64,000 nucleotides of DNA from Purshia tridentata (GCA_003254885.1 QANT01003947.1:19898-83897), one strand, 5' to 3'. Shown: positions 51,201 through 64,000, counted from the stretch's first letter. A program made the numbers and translations. Notes: a model not told the origin generated them from the letters alone.

Positions 51201-53171
51201 GGCTTCAAGGATGTATATCCTTGTTTCTGATTGCTGATGTACAATCATTTTCTCAAGAATTTTAGTGCTTCAGTGCCATAATACCTGACATGGTGGGTGG
51301 GGATTAATTGTCATACAGACAAGTCTTTTTAAAAATGATTAAGGGCATGGAGGACTCTGCCATGTGGTTTTAGGTTGAGAAATAACATGAGAATTTTTCC
51401 CAGAGAACTAATAGGGATAATATTTTTAATAGTGCATATTGTGTTTAGCATTCTCTTATCTTATTTTTAGCAGCTATTATGTATTTTCTAGTTTCTTTTA
51501 TATGATTAATGTTCATTAAAATAGAAGTGTTCCTATAAAAAACATTAAATGCAACTATCTCATCCTTTTCCTCGTGCATGATACAAATAGGTGAAGTCAC
51601 CAACATTACCTCAATTGCCACAACATAAGCAATTATTTTCATCCTTAAGTCCTTATCATTCAAAGCTTGTGGGAGAGAGTTTTTTGGGTAGGAAAAGGCC
51701 AATGTATGAGTGCACAGATGAACAGGTGTGTTCTGCTGTGTTCTTTTTGTCTGATTTCAGAATTTTTTTAATTATTTTTACTTTCAAGTATTTATTTGTT
51801 GCATGTAGGTTGAAGCTGCCAAGGGTTTCCTAGGAGTGTTAAGAACTTACTTGGATTCTCTTTGCTCTAACCTCCGTTCACACACAATTACAAACGTGCA
51901 GTCCAATGATGATAAGGTCAGTATTTTGTCCAACTGTGCTTTAACTAATTGCTTTATATTGGTTTTTAGGTTGACCACCTTTTTAATGATGAGTGCTGTA
52001 AAAGACGATTGTCCTGAAAGATGGGCACACACCCTTTTATAGAGTTATTAAAGCATGATAGACCTACTAGTAGTGATGAGTTTTGTAAAGTTAGGTAATA
52101 TATGACCTTCTGAAAAGAAGATCACTGCAATATTCTGTAATGCTGAGGGTGCAATGTGTGTTAGAGTGGTAGGAGTAGAGATATTTGTGTGTTAAGAGTG
52201 GTAGGAGTAGAGATATTGGCTAATTTTACTTTTTTAAATTTATATCTATATGCTTTCCTTTGTGATGTAAAGTATCATTGGATAGGAGTTGGGATATATT
52301 ATAAGTACTGCATGGACTAAGTTTCTTAGAAGCGTCAGATATATGGAACCTCCCCACGATTCATTGTAGTATCATTCATTTGGGCCCTTCAGTTGTGATG
52401 TTGTATGCTGATCTAGTTGTCAATTCGTTTTGAATGTGAAAATTGCTAGCTTGTATATCTATTGACCATTCATATATGGATGCACGCTCATATGATGAGC
52501 ATTGACTTGTTTTAGAACAACCAAATATAGTTCTGCAGATCTGACACTGGTTTCATTCTAACTCTATTTAGGTATCATTACTTTTGAAGGAGAGTTTCAT
52601 TGACTCATTTCCTAGTCGTGATCGGCCATTTATGAAGGTGTGTTCTTTGATATAACTTTCTTCTGTTTCTGTGAGCTCCCATTGGCTTGATACTCTCATG
52701 TATTTGTTTAAGGTCATTATTATTGTTTTTTTTAATCTTTTATCTTTTCCGGTTTTCTGAATAATATTGTCAAAAGAGAAAAAAAGAAAGAAAGAAGAGC
52801 GGCTAAGCCATCTTTCTGAAGTTGGGCCACAGCCCAATCAAGAGTTGATGGTTTTGGTTTCTATGTATGTATTTGGATGACTTGTAATGTAGTATAGGAA
52901 GTCACACCTAAGACAACCGAGTATTTAATCAATTTATGTAGATAACATATGCTGATTTTAATTTTGAAACTCGTCTTCACTTTATTTTTGAAAGTGACTT
53001 GTAAGAATGCTTGAATGCTTACTGTGGATGCTCTTAAAATTGTATGGTAAAAAGCTGAAAGCATACTGATGCACCCTTTTCCTCCCTAAATGCTCTATGC
53101 AGCTTTTTGTGGACACACAACTATTTTCTGTACATACGGATCTCGTTCTCTCTTTCTTCCAGAAGGAATAG
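45216..53171 (+). CDS. DENN (AEX-3) domain-containing protein
   Basis: Eighteen coding exons: 45216-45524, 45872-46060, 46156-46239, 46661-46720, 47210-47254, 47578-47777, 48237-48716, 48946-49069, 49184-49381, 49504-49593, 49795-49857, 50213-50287, 50397-50447, 50845-50922, 51591-51725, 51809-51916, 52572-52637, 53103-53171; 807 residues, all phases close. The N-tail has a poly-Ala run (AVAAAAAAATAA). uDENN (about 165-310): VLFVYPPEKQLPLKYKDLL, FCFPGGLEVHA, CYCIISRLPCFELHF. An acidic linker follows (about 310-500). cDENN (about 540-685): LTLFAGALLEKQIVIICSN, LSIIPLIRPYQWQSLLMPVL, DAPVPYIVGV. dDENN is about 728-807. DENN proteins are Rab GTPase exchange factors; it resembles Arabidopsis At5g35560. 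The Rab partner is unknown. Confidence 0.92.
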
Positions 53172-56100
53172 TACTGCCATGCAAGGTCCGGCGTTGAGTT
53201 AATTTGCCTGTTTTAACCTGAACGTAAGTTCAGTACTGTAATATTATTAAGTTTACATGATCCATGAGTTCAATCTTGTTTCCTTCAAATGCTTGCGGCA
53301 TTCTGTATCATGATGACTTTGTATTTCAACTGTTCAACATATGTAATACAAGTATTTAGATCCATGAGAGAAGCCTAGTTTCCCGCTTGAATTGTAAATA
53401 GTAGTTATTTGTTTATTTATCAGTTATCACTACTATATAAGTAGTTCCATTTCTTGATTTATTAGAGTTAATAAAACATGATGGCCAAAAAAAAAAAAAT
53501 TAGAGTTAATAAAACATGGCTCTGTTTTACCATTACCCAGTTTACCCTGTTAACATACTGCATATGGGTCAAGTGTTTTTTCTGTTTCTTAATCTGAAAC
53601 ATGTGGGATATGGTTGATGTAAAGTATGGTTATTTGACCAAAGAAGACTTACAATGGCTGAGAATTTAGACCATCCTTTTAAAGTTTCCTCTTCTTTAAA
53701 GATAGCATGGGCCGAGTAGAAGGGAGATGCAGCCAAAGTTGAAGGTGTGACGTTACCCTATTGAAACTGCATTCTCACATTGCTGTTTGCCAACAAATTA
53801 AATGTAGTCAATTAAGGGACCTTGGTCCGATTGTGTTGGTTGTTAGTCAAAGAGAGCAATTATGCTACTTTGTCATGTTTTGTTATTCAGTTTCTTCTGC
53901 AGAGTATGTCAAACTGTGCACCTAACTAAACTCACGGCATGGCCAAGACTGGTGCTAACTGCTACGTCCCTGAAATACTGCAAATAAAATTATGCAGAAC
54001 TTACGGTTGGAGTTTTACCAAGCCCAAGTCTGTTTTTCAAAGTGTTGAAGATTTTGAATGGTTTTTTTTGACCTTGCGTGGTGAAAAGTTGCAGTGCTGC
54101 ATGCTGAAGTCTCATGTCTTCCTTTCAAAGTAGATATGCTCGGTGATGTGTTCAGAAATTTTACACGGTATACTAATTAAAATGAATCTTATATGATTTT
54201 TGAATGCAGCGACAGTCCTGTGTGTTAAATATCATATTACTTTGAAATGGAGTGAAAAAAATAAAGTCTAGTGTGCTCTGTCAACCAGTGGTTGGGGATA
54301 TTTGAAGGGATGTTTTGGCTATAGTGGGATGTAGTACAAAAAAAAAGGTGGTTTGCATGTGTTTCAGCCTGCCAGGTGTGATAGGAACAGTGCCACAGAG
54401 AGAGAGAGAGCGCACTACTTTGTACAACTTCTTAACGTACAAAACAAAAATAGTTTCAGGCTTTCAGTTTCAGGGGAATTAAATGCAACCAAACAATAGG
54501 AAGTTAGGAACTCTCTTAAATACTTTGCTTCTTGTTTTACTGTAATACCTGTTCTACATTCACCCTGGCTGAAGCTGAATCACCCAACCTATGTTATGTG
54601 ATTGTTTTGATTATATGAATGAGGGCTCAAATTATATCTGGTCTACATTTTCTTACTTTTTTTTTTCCCTACTCTTGATAATTTTTAATATGACTAATAT
54701 TTTTCAAAGCTCACTGTTGACTTAGGAATTTTAATTTCTCTTAACCCAATTCAAAGATGGCGCTTTTATCAGACTCTGAATTTAGAATTTGACCCAAGAG
54801 ATCTTATCTTATGTTTTTCAAAGTCCAAGTCAAAGTTCAAACTATAATACGAAAAGAAAATCACAGGAGATATCTTTTACTAATTTGTTACAAAACCTTG
54901 GTGATGTGATCTAAATCAGTCAAACCAGTCGTCTACTGTTTAAATCTTACTGAACTTCCATGGTCCAAAGTCAACTTGTATGGAGACCACTTTAGAATTG
55001 GAAAAAGAAACAGAGATTAAATGTTCTATATAGCATGTTAAGTAGGATTTAGAAATTAACCATTGTTTATGGTTGTGGCAGAAATACAAGTTTAAAACTC
55101 AATTGGCAAGTCATTTCAAATTTTCCTCCTAAAAGACAAAATTACATTATCAACTGTGCATATTTGGTGTATATACAATGTCATGTCACTGGGTATCATG
55201 GACCTACCACAGATCATGGACACCTATTTATATGAAGTGAAGAATTTCTTACCGTTTAAATTGTTTTTAGAAATCTGGGTCATTTTGATATAAGCTTATA
55301 AGCTAATGTGAACTAAAAGAAAAGAAAAAAAAGGGTTCTTGTCCTCTGAGGATAGGTATTATTATTAATGGTTATAAAGAAGACAAGTAAACCAAGTGTG
55401 TAAATCTGAGGATTTGAAACAAAGCAAACCATAAACTAAAAAGAGAGAGAGAGTAATAAGTAAAGTGAGGGTTGCTGTTTTGATCAGAACCAAAAGAGGT
55501 CCTGCTCTGAATCACTCGTTTTCTAAATTTCCGAAATTGAAAAAGGTCGGATTGTAAGTGGGGGGTACTGGGGGTCTGAGGTAAAGGAACAGAAAAAGTA
55601 AAAGAGTTAGTAGCAGTAAAAGCCCAAACCGTACAATCTGCTGCTCAGAGACAGGCATTGGCTTCAGACACCAACTCGTATAGTCTCAGACTCAGACACA
55701 TTAATAATAATAATAAATAATAATCTCTTTTTTTATTTTATTTTATTTTATAATCCATTTCTTTATTCACTTTTCTTTAGTTTATGGATTTCCGTAGAGT
55801 TGTCAGAGACAAGAGCTGCCACAGAGGCAGCAGCTTAGCCTGCAGAACCAGAAGCAACAGAGGTGCAGTCATAATATGAGCAGAGAGGAGAGAGAAATAG
55901 AAAGTGAGAGAGAAAGAGAGAAGGTAGCATGCAACACTGTAATCAGAACCATTAGTTTTATCCATGTACAGAAGATTCTGCAGCTAAATGGTCCCTGAAA
56001 TAAATATACCTACTCTACTCTACTCAAAGCCCCTCTCCCTCACTCTTCTCTAGTAGTATTGAATCATGCACACCTGCTTCTCTATTTTCCTCTGGACCTG

Positions 56101-56242
56101 TCTCTTTTTCTTCACTGCAGTCTGAAGTCTGAAACTAGTTTTCGTTTCATCTTTTCCTTCTTCTCTTTGAAACTTGCTTTTCTTTTCTTTTCTTTTTCCC
56201 TTTTTTTTGTCTCCCATTATTGATTTGTTTACCTCTTCATCA
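53172..56242. other. Intergenic region, GRF promoter side
   Basis: No gene is supported. GA-rich tracts occur at 54398-54412 and 55441-55455. An AAT/ATA-rich tract lies at 55702-55725 and GA-rich DNA at 55880-55925, then a pyrimidine-rich 5' UTR before the GRF start. Confidence 0.6.
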
Positions 56243-57822
56243 ATGATGAGTGGGAGAAGCAGCAGGTTTCCCTTCACTCCATCTCAGTGGCAAGAGCTTG
56301 AACACCAAGCTCTCATCTACAAGTACATGGTTTCAGGCATACCCATCCCACCTGATCTCCTCTTCTCCGTCAAAAGAAGCTGCTTGGACTCTCCCCTGCC
56401 TTCAAAGCTCTTCTCTCATCACCCTTCACATAGTAAGCCAACTTCTACACCTCTCTGTCTCTGTCTCTGATCTCGAGCCCAGGCCCTTTGTGTGTGTTTG
56501 TTTGTGTATGTAACTTAAAATTTAAAATTTTGAAATGGGTATTTTGGCTTTTGCTGACAAGAAGGTTCCTGTGGATTTTGCAGTTGGATGGAACTGTTTT
56601 CAGATGGGTTTGGGGAGAAAAATAGACCCAGAGCCAGGAAGATGCAGAAGAACAGATGGAAAGAAATGGAGGTGTTCAAAAGAGGCATTTCCTGATTCAA
56701 AATACTGTGAGAGACACATGCATAGGGGCAAAAACCGTTCAAGAAAGCCTGTGGAAGTTTTCAAACCAACAACAACAAACTCAAACTCAAACCCGTCATC
56801 AACAGCACCAACCATCTCATCAATCACTAACAAGAACCCCCCTACACCAACCCCAACTTTCCATTCCATTTCTTCACTCTCATCACTTTCCTCTGACACC
56901 CACCACACTCACCTCAACAACTCGTGCTACAATACCCATCTTGATCACCCCTTCCTTTACCATCACACCTCTTCTTCAAGGTCTCCTGGAACTGGTGTGT
57001 CACATCAAGAAAGAAGTACCTCCTTGCTTTTGGACTCTGCTTCTTATCCCCAACCCAACTCAGAATACAGCAGGTTTGTCTAGAAGAGAACTGAGAAATT
57101 AAGTTATGGTGCTTATTTTTTTATGTTCTTTCTTTGAGTATTAACATGTTGATGGTTGTGATTTTCTTTTGTTATTGGGAAAAAGAAACAGGTATGCTTA
57201 TGGGTTGAAAGAGGAGGTGGATGAGCATGCATTCTTCTCAGAACCTTCAGGGACTGTGAGAGCCTTCTCTGGTTCTTCATCTGTGGATGAATCTTTGCAG
57301 CTCACACCACTGACAATGAGTTGTTCTTCCTCTTCAAAACAGAGGAGCTGCTCTGGTGTACAGAGTGAGCACCCTCACTTGCAGCTTCAGAGCTTCACTG
57401 ATACCCCCAAACACCACAAGCAAGATCAGCAGCAATTCTATGCTTTGGGGGGTAGTGACTTCAAAATGGAGAGAAAAGAAGAAACCCAGAAGACCATTCA
57501 TCGCTTCTTTGATGAATGGCCCCTGAAAGATAGAGATTCATGGCTTGATATGGATGATAATAAATCATCAAACAGTGGATCAGTTTCGACCACCAGGCTT
57601 TCAATCTCCATCCCAACCTCTGCTCATGACTTCCCCATCTTCAATCCTAGAAACCATCATGGTAACTACCTTTTTACAGTGCTCTGTTTGTCAAGTAGTG
57701 GTAACAGCCTAATTCATTTACATTTCAGTTAATTTGTTGTATATTGTTCTAAATTCTTCAGAACCAGTTGTGATCTTGCCTATTAAGTTCATTTTGTTTT
57801 TGTTTTTGCAGATGATCACTGA
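56243..57822 (+). CDS. Growth-regulating factor (QLQ-WRC transcription factor)
   Basis: Four coding exons: 56243-56432, 56584-57073, 57192-57661, 57812-57822; 386 residues. QLQ domain (about 10-44, [20 protein letters not shown]), the GIF co-activator contact. WRC domain (about 77-120, [19 protein letters not shown] ... [18 protein letters not shown]) with the CCCH zinc ligands and basic nuclear-localisation part. The C-terminal part keeps the FFD motif ([15 protein letters not shown]) and has [10 protein letters not shown] where many members have TQL; no GGL motif. This fits the GRF1-4 group, nearest GRF4-like. The last exon codes only DDH and the stop. It acts in the nucleus to promote leaf and organ cell proliferation and is repressed by miR396 through the site at 56735-56756. 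Confidence 0.95.
56735..56756 (+). promoter_or_regulatory. miR396 target site in the GRF mRNA
   Basis: CCGTTCAAGAAAGCCTGTGG plus AA encodes NRSRKPVE at the end of the WRC domain. It is the standard miR396 complement conserved in most plant GRFs, including the usual bulge. Cleavage here is established for the family. Confidence 0.93.
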
Positions 57823-60181
57823 GTTTCCCAGTACTGTTTTCAGAATCAAAGGCCAAACTTGTACTTACCTGGTGTCTGTCCTTTTATTTTTAGTTTTTTT
57901 GTGCAAGATCTAATTATTGATGGATTATTTTCTTTTTTTAGTTTTATTAGTTGAACGTGGTTGAATGGGATTATGTGTTTTCACTTTTCAGTGAAGGATC
58001 CTATGTCCTCTGGCCGTCTTGGTTGATGTCCTGCTCTTACTTCATAAATAGTTCCAAATGAGTCAGGCAAATCTGTGTTATTTTTAGGCTACCATATTCA
58101 TGTTTTGTTTGTTCAAAATCATAATTGAGGGGGACCCAATGTACCCAACGGTGATTGGCTAATTTGTCAGTTCTGAGCTCACCCAGGTTATGTTGGCAAA
58201 GAGCATACTATCCTTGTAATCTTCAAACTAGGCAAACATTGATCACCTTATATAAATATCCACCAGCCACTATACACAGAAAAAGACCACTCAAAAATAT
58301 GGCTTTTCTCTTATGTCTTGGGAGTTGGCCAGAGTCCTTATAAATATCACAATAAACTGTGACAGACACTAAACTTTTGCTAATAGTAGAATGCAGATAC
58401 AGTACTGTCTAGTGTGTTTATAAAATTGTATAAGAATCAGTATACAAAACAGAGGAACCAATATATGTTGGTGCATGTTTATTGTTTTCTTTGAAAAAGA
58501 TGCCAAATTGCCAACCGCTCTACTGCTTCAACTCTAGCTCATTTGTATTTAGTCAATATCTACAAAGAGTCACTTGCCAATTCTTCATTATTAAAAAGAA
58601 CGATACTGAAAATATTTGCTGGATCCCAAGCATTGCACTCATTTATATACATTGCGCAATTAAGGTTAATTAATGAATCTACATTTTGGTATTTTTTGGC
58701 ATCAACCTTGGAAATAACTCATCAGCTTGCATCATCAGATGTTGGAATGCGGCACAAAATATTACTCAATGGACATTATTTCCACCCACCCACCGTACAA
58801 ACCACAATTCAAAAGACTTACCTACACACCTATTACCAAATCTAGCTATATTAATTTCCCATAAGCAATAATGCAAGATAGTTTCTTTTTTTTTCTTCGG
58901 TTGACAGACAAAGATTAGGAAAAAACATGAATGTACTGATATTTTTTATTTCCCTTATTATTATGCGAAAAATTATTGTATATTATTGAAATACAATATG
59001 GGTGAAATGTCATGTTTATAAATTTAGGGTTTAGGATTTTAGATATTAATAATTGTACATATTTTATAATTCGTGTTAAAAAAAGACAAGAAAAAGGATA
59101 ACATCTTGGTTTAATATACGAGTTCTTGGACACCCTTTCCCCCTAAAACCCAGTTTTGCAAAGGCAAGACAGCCTTAAGGCCTTAACCTTTTGGAAAAGC
59201 TTGGAAATCGTCTTTACTCCAAATAAAATGAATAAATAGCAGGGAAAAGAAAAAGAAGAAAAAAGACCCTTTAATATTCTAATGTAACTGGAACTAAAGT
59301 TACTGGGTCCTTAAAAAGAGGTGTATGGGCATGAAAGTTGTTTAGTCATAGACATGAGACAAGCCAAAATAGGCAGAGGCAGAGAAGCTTTAGCAGAAAC
59401 AGCACTAATCTGAATTGTTCTGAAGGCTCAGGTGGGTGAGTGGGTCTGTGGTTGGATTGGTCCAAAGAGAGAAAAGAAGTGCTAGCAGACTTCATCAGCA
59501 TCGTTGCAGATTTAAAAGACTTCTACACTAAATCAGTTGGCAGAGAACCACCCATCTCAGTGTGTTGAGTGTGTCTGTCCTGTCCATCAAACACCACCAA
59601 ATTTAGATCTCAGAGTTTTGAAAAGAAAAGCCAAAGGTAGAAGCTCATCTTATACACTGTCGTTTCATCTTAAGGAGACAACACAAAGCACCACACACTT
59701 CTTGGTATATCCTCTTAACAAGTTTGTAGCACTGTTGGAAACTAAGCTTAGCCATTAAAGCAAGGGCATGAAAATGTTATTTGAGGTGGATGAAGTATGT
59801 GTCCAATTCTCTATAGAAACCAAAAACATGGTAAAACAGATGACCAGCTAATTACCACATGTTCAATCCCGCATCCCGGTGCAAAGCCAATAATCTCGGA
59901 TTTTGCTAAGTTCAATCAGAATCTATAACCATCGCAATGCATTTGAGATGAAAGCGCTGGGGGCTAAACAAAGGAGGAAGTGAAGGAAGCTTCTACTACT
60001 GTGAGTTTTTTAGTACAAAATACACTGCAAAGTATTGTTAGAACTCTGGGGACCACAAAGAGCAACTATAAACAATGTAGTGATCCTCTGTGAATGGCTC
60101 ACGACTTCATGGTAAATACATAATTTATCAAAATTGCAGACATCTTTACTCCTGATCCTGTAGAGTACAAGATGATGGATC
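57823..60181. other. Intergenic region between GRF and CTR9
   Basis: It contains the GRF 3' UTR and the CTR9 3' UTR. The middle is AT-rich; short frames near 58155 and 59537 do not resemble known proteins, and the latter has no ATG start. Nothing else is supported. Confidence 0.6.
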
Positions 60182-63100
60182 TCAATCCTCATCGTCAAGA
60201 GCAGCATCTCCATTCAGCTTATCACCACCTTCTCTGCCTTCTCCATCACTCTGCAACTCTGCAGAATTTTCTCTTCTAGGACTGGACTCTGGCTGCCTCT
60301 CTTGTTGCTCATCATCATCATCAGATTCTGACCATGCCCGCCTCCGTCGACCTGCGGTTGATGAAGGTGCAGCCTAGAACATAAAGATATATATGTTACA
60401 GTCAGCAGAAAGTGACAAAATTATCTTTCAATGAATTGCTGCCAAAAAAGGATATTTTGTAGGCAGGTTGATTTCAACCAAATACAGGTAAAAATTCATT
60501 GATGCGGAGGCATGTGACATCCAATCTAAACATTTCCATCCAGTCTCATGCAATAAAAATTTGAGATGTTAGCAGGATCTACATAGATTCCTAGCTAAGA
60601 CAGTGGCCTTTGATTGAGAGCACTCAGACATAAAATAAGAGATAAGTTTTACCACCTCATCCTCAGCATCAGAATCTTCAAGCCCAGCTGCTGCAAGAGG
60701 ATCTTGAGCATTCTCTTCATCATCCTGCTCATTCATCTGACCAGTGGGCTCCCTGTAACTCATGTTGGCATCTTCATATTCCCCTTCCTCCTGATCATCC
60801 ATTATTTCAGCTTCTGCTTCCTCCGTTTCATAGTGTGACCTTGAGTACTTGTCCTTCTTCCTCCTCTTTCCACCTTTTTTCCTTCTCTTTTCACCATTGC
60901 CACCCTCCTCCTCTTCAATCTCTGACCTTTCCCTTCGCTTAGAAGATGTACTGCTCTTCCATTGCTCCTGAAGATGCACAAAAGTTGGAGAAATTAGAAA
61001 CACGAAATCCTCACTAGAACTTGAGAATTATTCTGAGATCTGTAAGGTCAAAGGGTTCAGAAAAAAAAATTTCTCATCAATGAATTTGATCAACTTAACT
61101 ACAAAACCATTATATTTGTTATCATGATTTTAATTATACAAGCCAACCCATGTTCGGCCCGGTGCCCTGAGTTGAGCATCATCATAAGACTTGAAAGGAA
61201 CTGTCAAACTCAACTTGGGGGGATACCAATAACGAAGTATCAGTGCAGACAATTCAGATATCAATATTTACCTTTATGCGCTCAAAATGTTCCTCCTGCT
61301 GTCTCACTCGTTTTTGTTCATCCTCTTGCATTCTCCTCTCCAACTGTCACACAAAAGTAATGGATGATGTAACCTCTTAGAATTTATTCATCTATAATCA
61401 TTACTGTACACACAAAATGAAGCAATTTTTGAATACCAAACCTGAAATTTCCTCTGTTCTTCAGCCTTACGACGGGCTTCCTCAGCCAATGCCATCTGAC
61501 GAGCAACTTCTTGTTTGTGGCGGATCTTCTGCTCCTCATGCTCCGCTACTTTGAAGTGAACTCTTGCAGCCTCAAGCAAGTGACTACAATACTCAACGTG
61601 AGTATCAATCTTTTTCTCATCAAACCCATGAAAATTAAGGCTGGAAGCAGCAGACAACTGTCTGAATAAACGAACAGCATTTTCCAACTCTGCAACTGTT
61701 GACCGCACCTAAAATATATACAAATTTTGATGAAACAGAAACATATGTGTGTGTGGGGGAGAGAGGGGGAGAGAGAGAGAGAGAGAGAGAGAATACTTCA
61801 GATGAGAAGAATTTTATCAAACCTCATCAACAGATTTCTTTGGCTTTTGTAAGGTTGAAGCAGAGAACTTTTGCATTACAACACCTGCATCAAACCTCAG
61901 CGTGTAATTTGAAGGTGCCAAATGAATGGCTCTCAGTAAAGTTTTTTTGCAGTCTTGCCACTGCTCAGCTTCATAATGGGTCCGAGCCAGATAGAGTAGA
62001 ATCTGAGAGTCTGTGTTATTAAAGAACTTCCTCAAGCAGTTTTGATACTGCAAGATAACAAGAGTATCAGGACATGTATACAGTCATGAAACGAATCTGG
62101 GAGAATAAATACATTCAAGAAACAAAGAACAGAGAGAAGGAACTCACCATTTTCACAGCCAATGCAAAATTTCCTTGAGCAAAATAAACATGTGCCAAAT
62201 TTATCCACACATCTGGCATCTGAACAAAAATGTTCCCACTGGCAGCTTCTTGAACCTACAATAGTTCACACACAAATAGAACCTTAGCAAATTCAAAATT
62301 TTAAATTATGCATGTACTAAAAATGAGGTAATGTAAATAGTTTTCAAAAGCTCAATTATACAACTTACCTGTGTAAAAATATCTTTTGAAACATCAAAGT
62401 GACCCTTCTCTGCAAAGACCACTCCAGCACCATTGGCAGCATACAAATTAGCAGAATGTTGAGCTAGGACCTATAAGCGTGTAAAAGATAGTTAAAAGTA
62501 AAGAACCATTGGCACCATTTTCTGTTATAATGGTTGTCAAAATATAGATCTGAATAGAAAAAAGGGCGGAGTGTACAGGGCCCGGGTACATATTCACCGC
62601 AGCATGCTGATCTGCAATCATATGATTTTATGAATGCCAACTAACAAAAACAAGTCATATTACACATTCACACCTAAAATCGCCTAGTGATAAGATCATA
62701 CTGAAATATTGAATCTGATTTCAGTCTCAAATCCCAATCAGGGAAAGAAACAAGATTTCAGTCTCAATGGCCTATTTATTTGGGAATGGATGAGGCTTTT
62801 ATGTACTTGAATCTTTGGGTTTATCAGAAGGGACCCAAAAAGTAAAAAAACAACCCACAAAATATGAAGAGTAAGATGAAATGGTTATTTTTTTGCCTTT
62901 TGTGGCCCCTTACTTCCTTTGTCTTCTCTGATTAATATATAATTATTTTCCTTCAGATAATGCAGAACCACTTTAACCTACCTAGTCTTAACATCACCCA
63001 ATAAATGACAGAATAGCAATAATCCAATCAACACAAGTCTAACAAAATTAGTACGGGAATATAGGTTGATTGAAACTATATTGAGCAATGCAAAACTTGA

Positions 63101-63759
63101 AGAGAGATCCTGTATGTGTATCAGGCCATACAGCTCCAGCTCATAAACATAACTGATAAAGCACACCATGGACACTAAAAGGACAAAAAACATAAAAAAC
63201 AATTAAAAAAAACGTACTTTAGTGTAGAGTTCTTTGGCTTTCTCTAGATGTGTAGCTTCCAACTTAGGAGCTCTTTTCTCATTGCGAATTGCAGCAAAGT
63301 AGTTCCAGTTGCCCTTAACAGTGTCAAATAAGTGTATGAGATGTAGAAAGTATTAAAGTAACAACTACAATGACACATGTGTTTCCATTTGAGGAACAAC
63401 AGATGCAATCATGAAAAGAAAAGTTTCTGGAAATGTAGTTTACAGGTTTTGAAAAATACCAAAAGATCATTCAGATATTGTTTTCTTTTTTGAAAGAAAC
63501 GTCATTTACACATTATCAAGATATTTGAAAAAAATTAAGAGAAGCATGCACACTAAAATAATACACACCAGAGAAAGAGTGGCATAGGAATCCTTCCCCT
63601 CAGTTGCTTCGCTGGCAGCCCGAAAGGTTTCTTTTGCCTTAACCCAGTCATCATTTTTTAGTTCCAAGTCACCAAGCATTAATAATGCATTTGGGCACTT
63701 ATTATTCACCTTCAGAGCATCATTAACCTATAAAAAAGAGCATGTCACTTTTGGAATTA

Positions 63760-63795
<36 letters not shown>

Positions 63796-64000
63796 TAGGA
63801 TAATAACCAGTTCAATGCTTAGTTGAAAATTATTTCGAGCTTTTGCAAGTGCAGCAAGTCTCAGATAAGCATCTACATAGTCAGGATACTGCAAAGAAGA
63901 AAATATTTTAAGTAACCCAACCCAAGAAAGAAAATTGGCCCATGATACATCAACAGATTTACAAGTCCCTCCTGAGCCGGGGGGTGCTTGTGGAGGAGAA
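60182..64000 (-). CDS. CTR9: CTR9, PAF1-complex TPR subunit (partial, C-terminal half)
   Basis: Ten exons are inside the window: 63888-63808, 63727-63569, 63313-63218, 62470-62369, 62255-62148, 62047-61823, 61708-61442, 61343-61272, 60967-60653, 60373-60182; 538 residues, all phase 0. The 5' half lies beyond the right edge. TPR repeats read YPDYVDAYLRLAALAKAR, CPNALLMLGDLELKNDDW, HSANLYAANGAGVVFAEKG and PDVWINLAHVYFAQGNFALA; then a coiled coil (EEARRKAEEQRKFQ, ERRMQEDEQKRVRQQEEHF), a KR-rich nuclear stretch and an acidic tail ending DDED. CTR9 (Arabidopsis VIP6/ELF8) scaffolds the PAF1 complex on RNA polymerase II and supports histone modification and FLC-type gene expression. The second-last donor is ambiguous: 60653 or 60656. 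Confidence 0.94.
61771..61792. repeat. (GA)n microsatellite in a CTR9 intron
   Basis: Eleven uninterrupted GA units preceded by GA/GGGG-rich DNA. Confidence 0.9.
63761..63795. repeat. Compound (GT)n(GA)n microsatellite in a CTR9 intron
   Basis: A GT run followed directly by a GA run; likely polymorphic. Confidence 0.9.

Noticed and set aside
53939-54133. 64-codon frame after the DENN gene
   Set aside because: No homology recognised and no gene structure around it.
59537-59758. 73-codon open frame upstream of CTR9 3' end
   Set aside because: Starts with TTG, no family resemblance, no splice context.

Overview
The window is nuclear DNA from a flowering plant. It has AT-rich intergenic DNA, short exons with GT-AG introns, SSRs, solo LTRs and plant-only families (GRF, germin-like, PGG-ankyrin). 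The two intact germin-like proteins look like the ABP19/ABP20 proteins known from peach, so a rosid, probably Rosaceae, is my best guess (inference). There are no tRNAs, rRNAs, CRISPR arrays or prokaryotic-type systems that I can support.

Layout. 1-11.4 kb is a graveyard of ankyrin-repeat/PGG-domain membrane protein genes on the minus strand. Four copies or fragments can be read, and every one carries stops, frameshifts or deletions. Two solo LTRs with perfect 5-bp target duplications sit among them. 11.9-16.2 kb (-) is a 6-exon RAD7-like leucine-rich-repeat gene with a long disordered N-terminus. 19.3-22.8 kb (+) is a 9-exon O-fucosyltransferase-family gene that needs one GC-AG intron. 23.9-26.1 kb (-) is a 7-exon MOB1 gene. 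28.2-33.1 kb (-) is a tandem array of three intronless germin-like genes; the first is dead and the other two are intact. 35.4 kb holds a fragment of a beta-1,3-glucanase 3' end, and 37.5-38.5 kb (+) holds the intact GH17 glucanase. 39.0-41.0 kb (-) is an OPR3-type 12-oxophytodienoate reductase ending in the peroxisomal signal SRL. 45.2-53.2 kb (+) is an 18-coding-exon DENN-domain gene. 56.2-57.8 kb (+) is a growth-regulating factor with QLQ and WRC domains and a miR396 site. 60.2 kb to the right edge (-) is the C-terminal half of CTR9, a PAF1-complex subunit.

The genes do not form an operon or an evident cluster pathway. Several belong to defence or stress biology (PGG-ankyrin relics, germin-like, GH17, OPR3/jasmonate). 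The others are housekeeping or developmental (MOB1, DENN, GRF, CTR9, RAD7-like). Exon models were built by hand from splice signals and reading phase. All junctions of the intact genes stay in frame, but none has been tested against transcripts.

I did not find a convincing undescribed system. The most useful observations are the wholly inactivated ankyrin-PGG cluster, the two solo LTRs, the EAR-like/SUMO-binding-like motifs and overlapping upstream ORF of the RAD7-like gene, and unusual splice features (GC donor, possible 45-nt in-frame cassette, 11-nt terminal coding exon).
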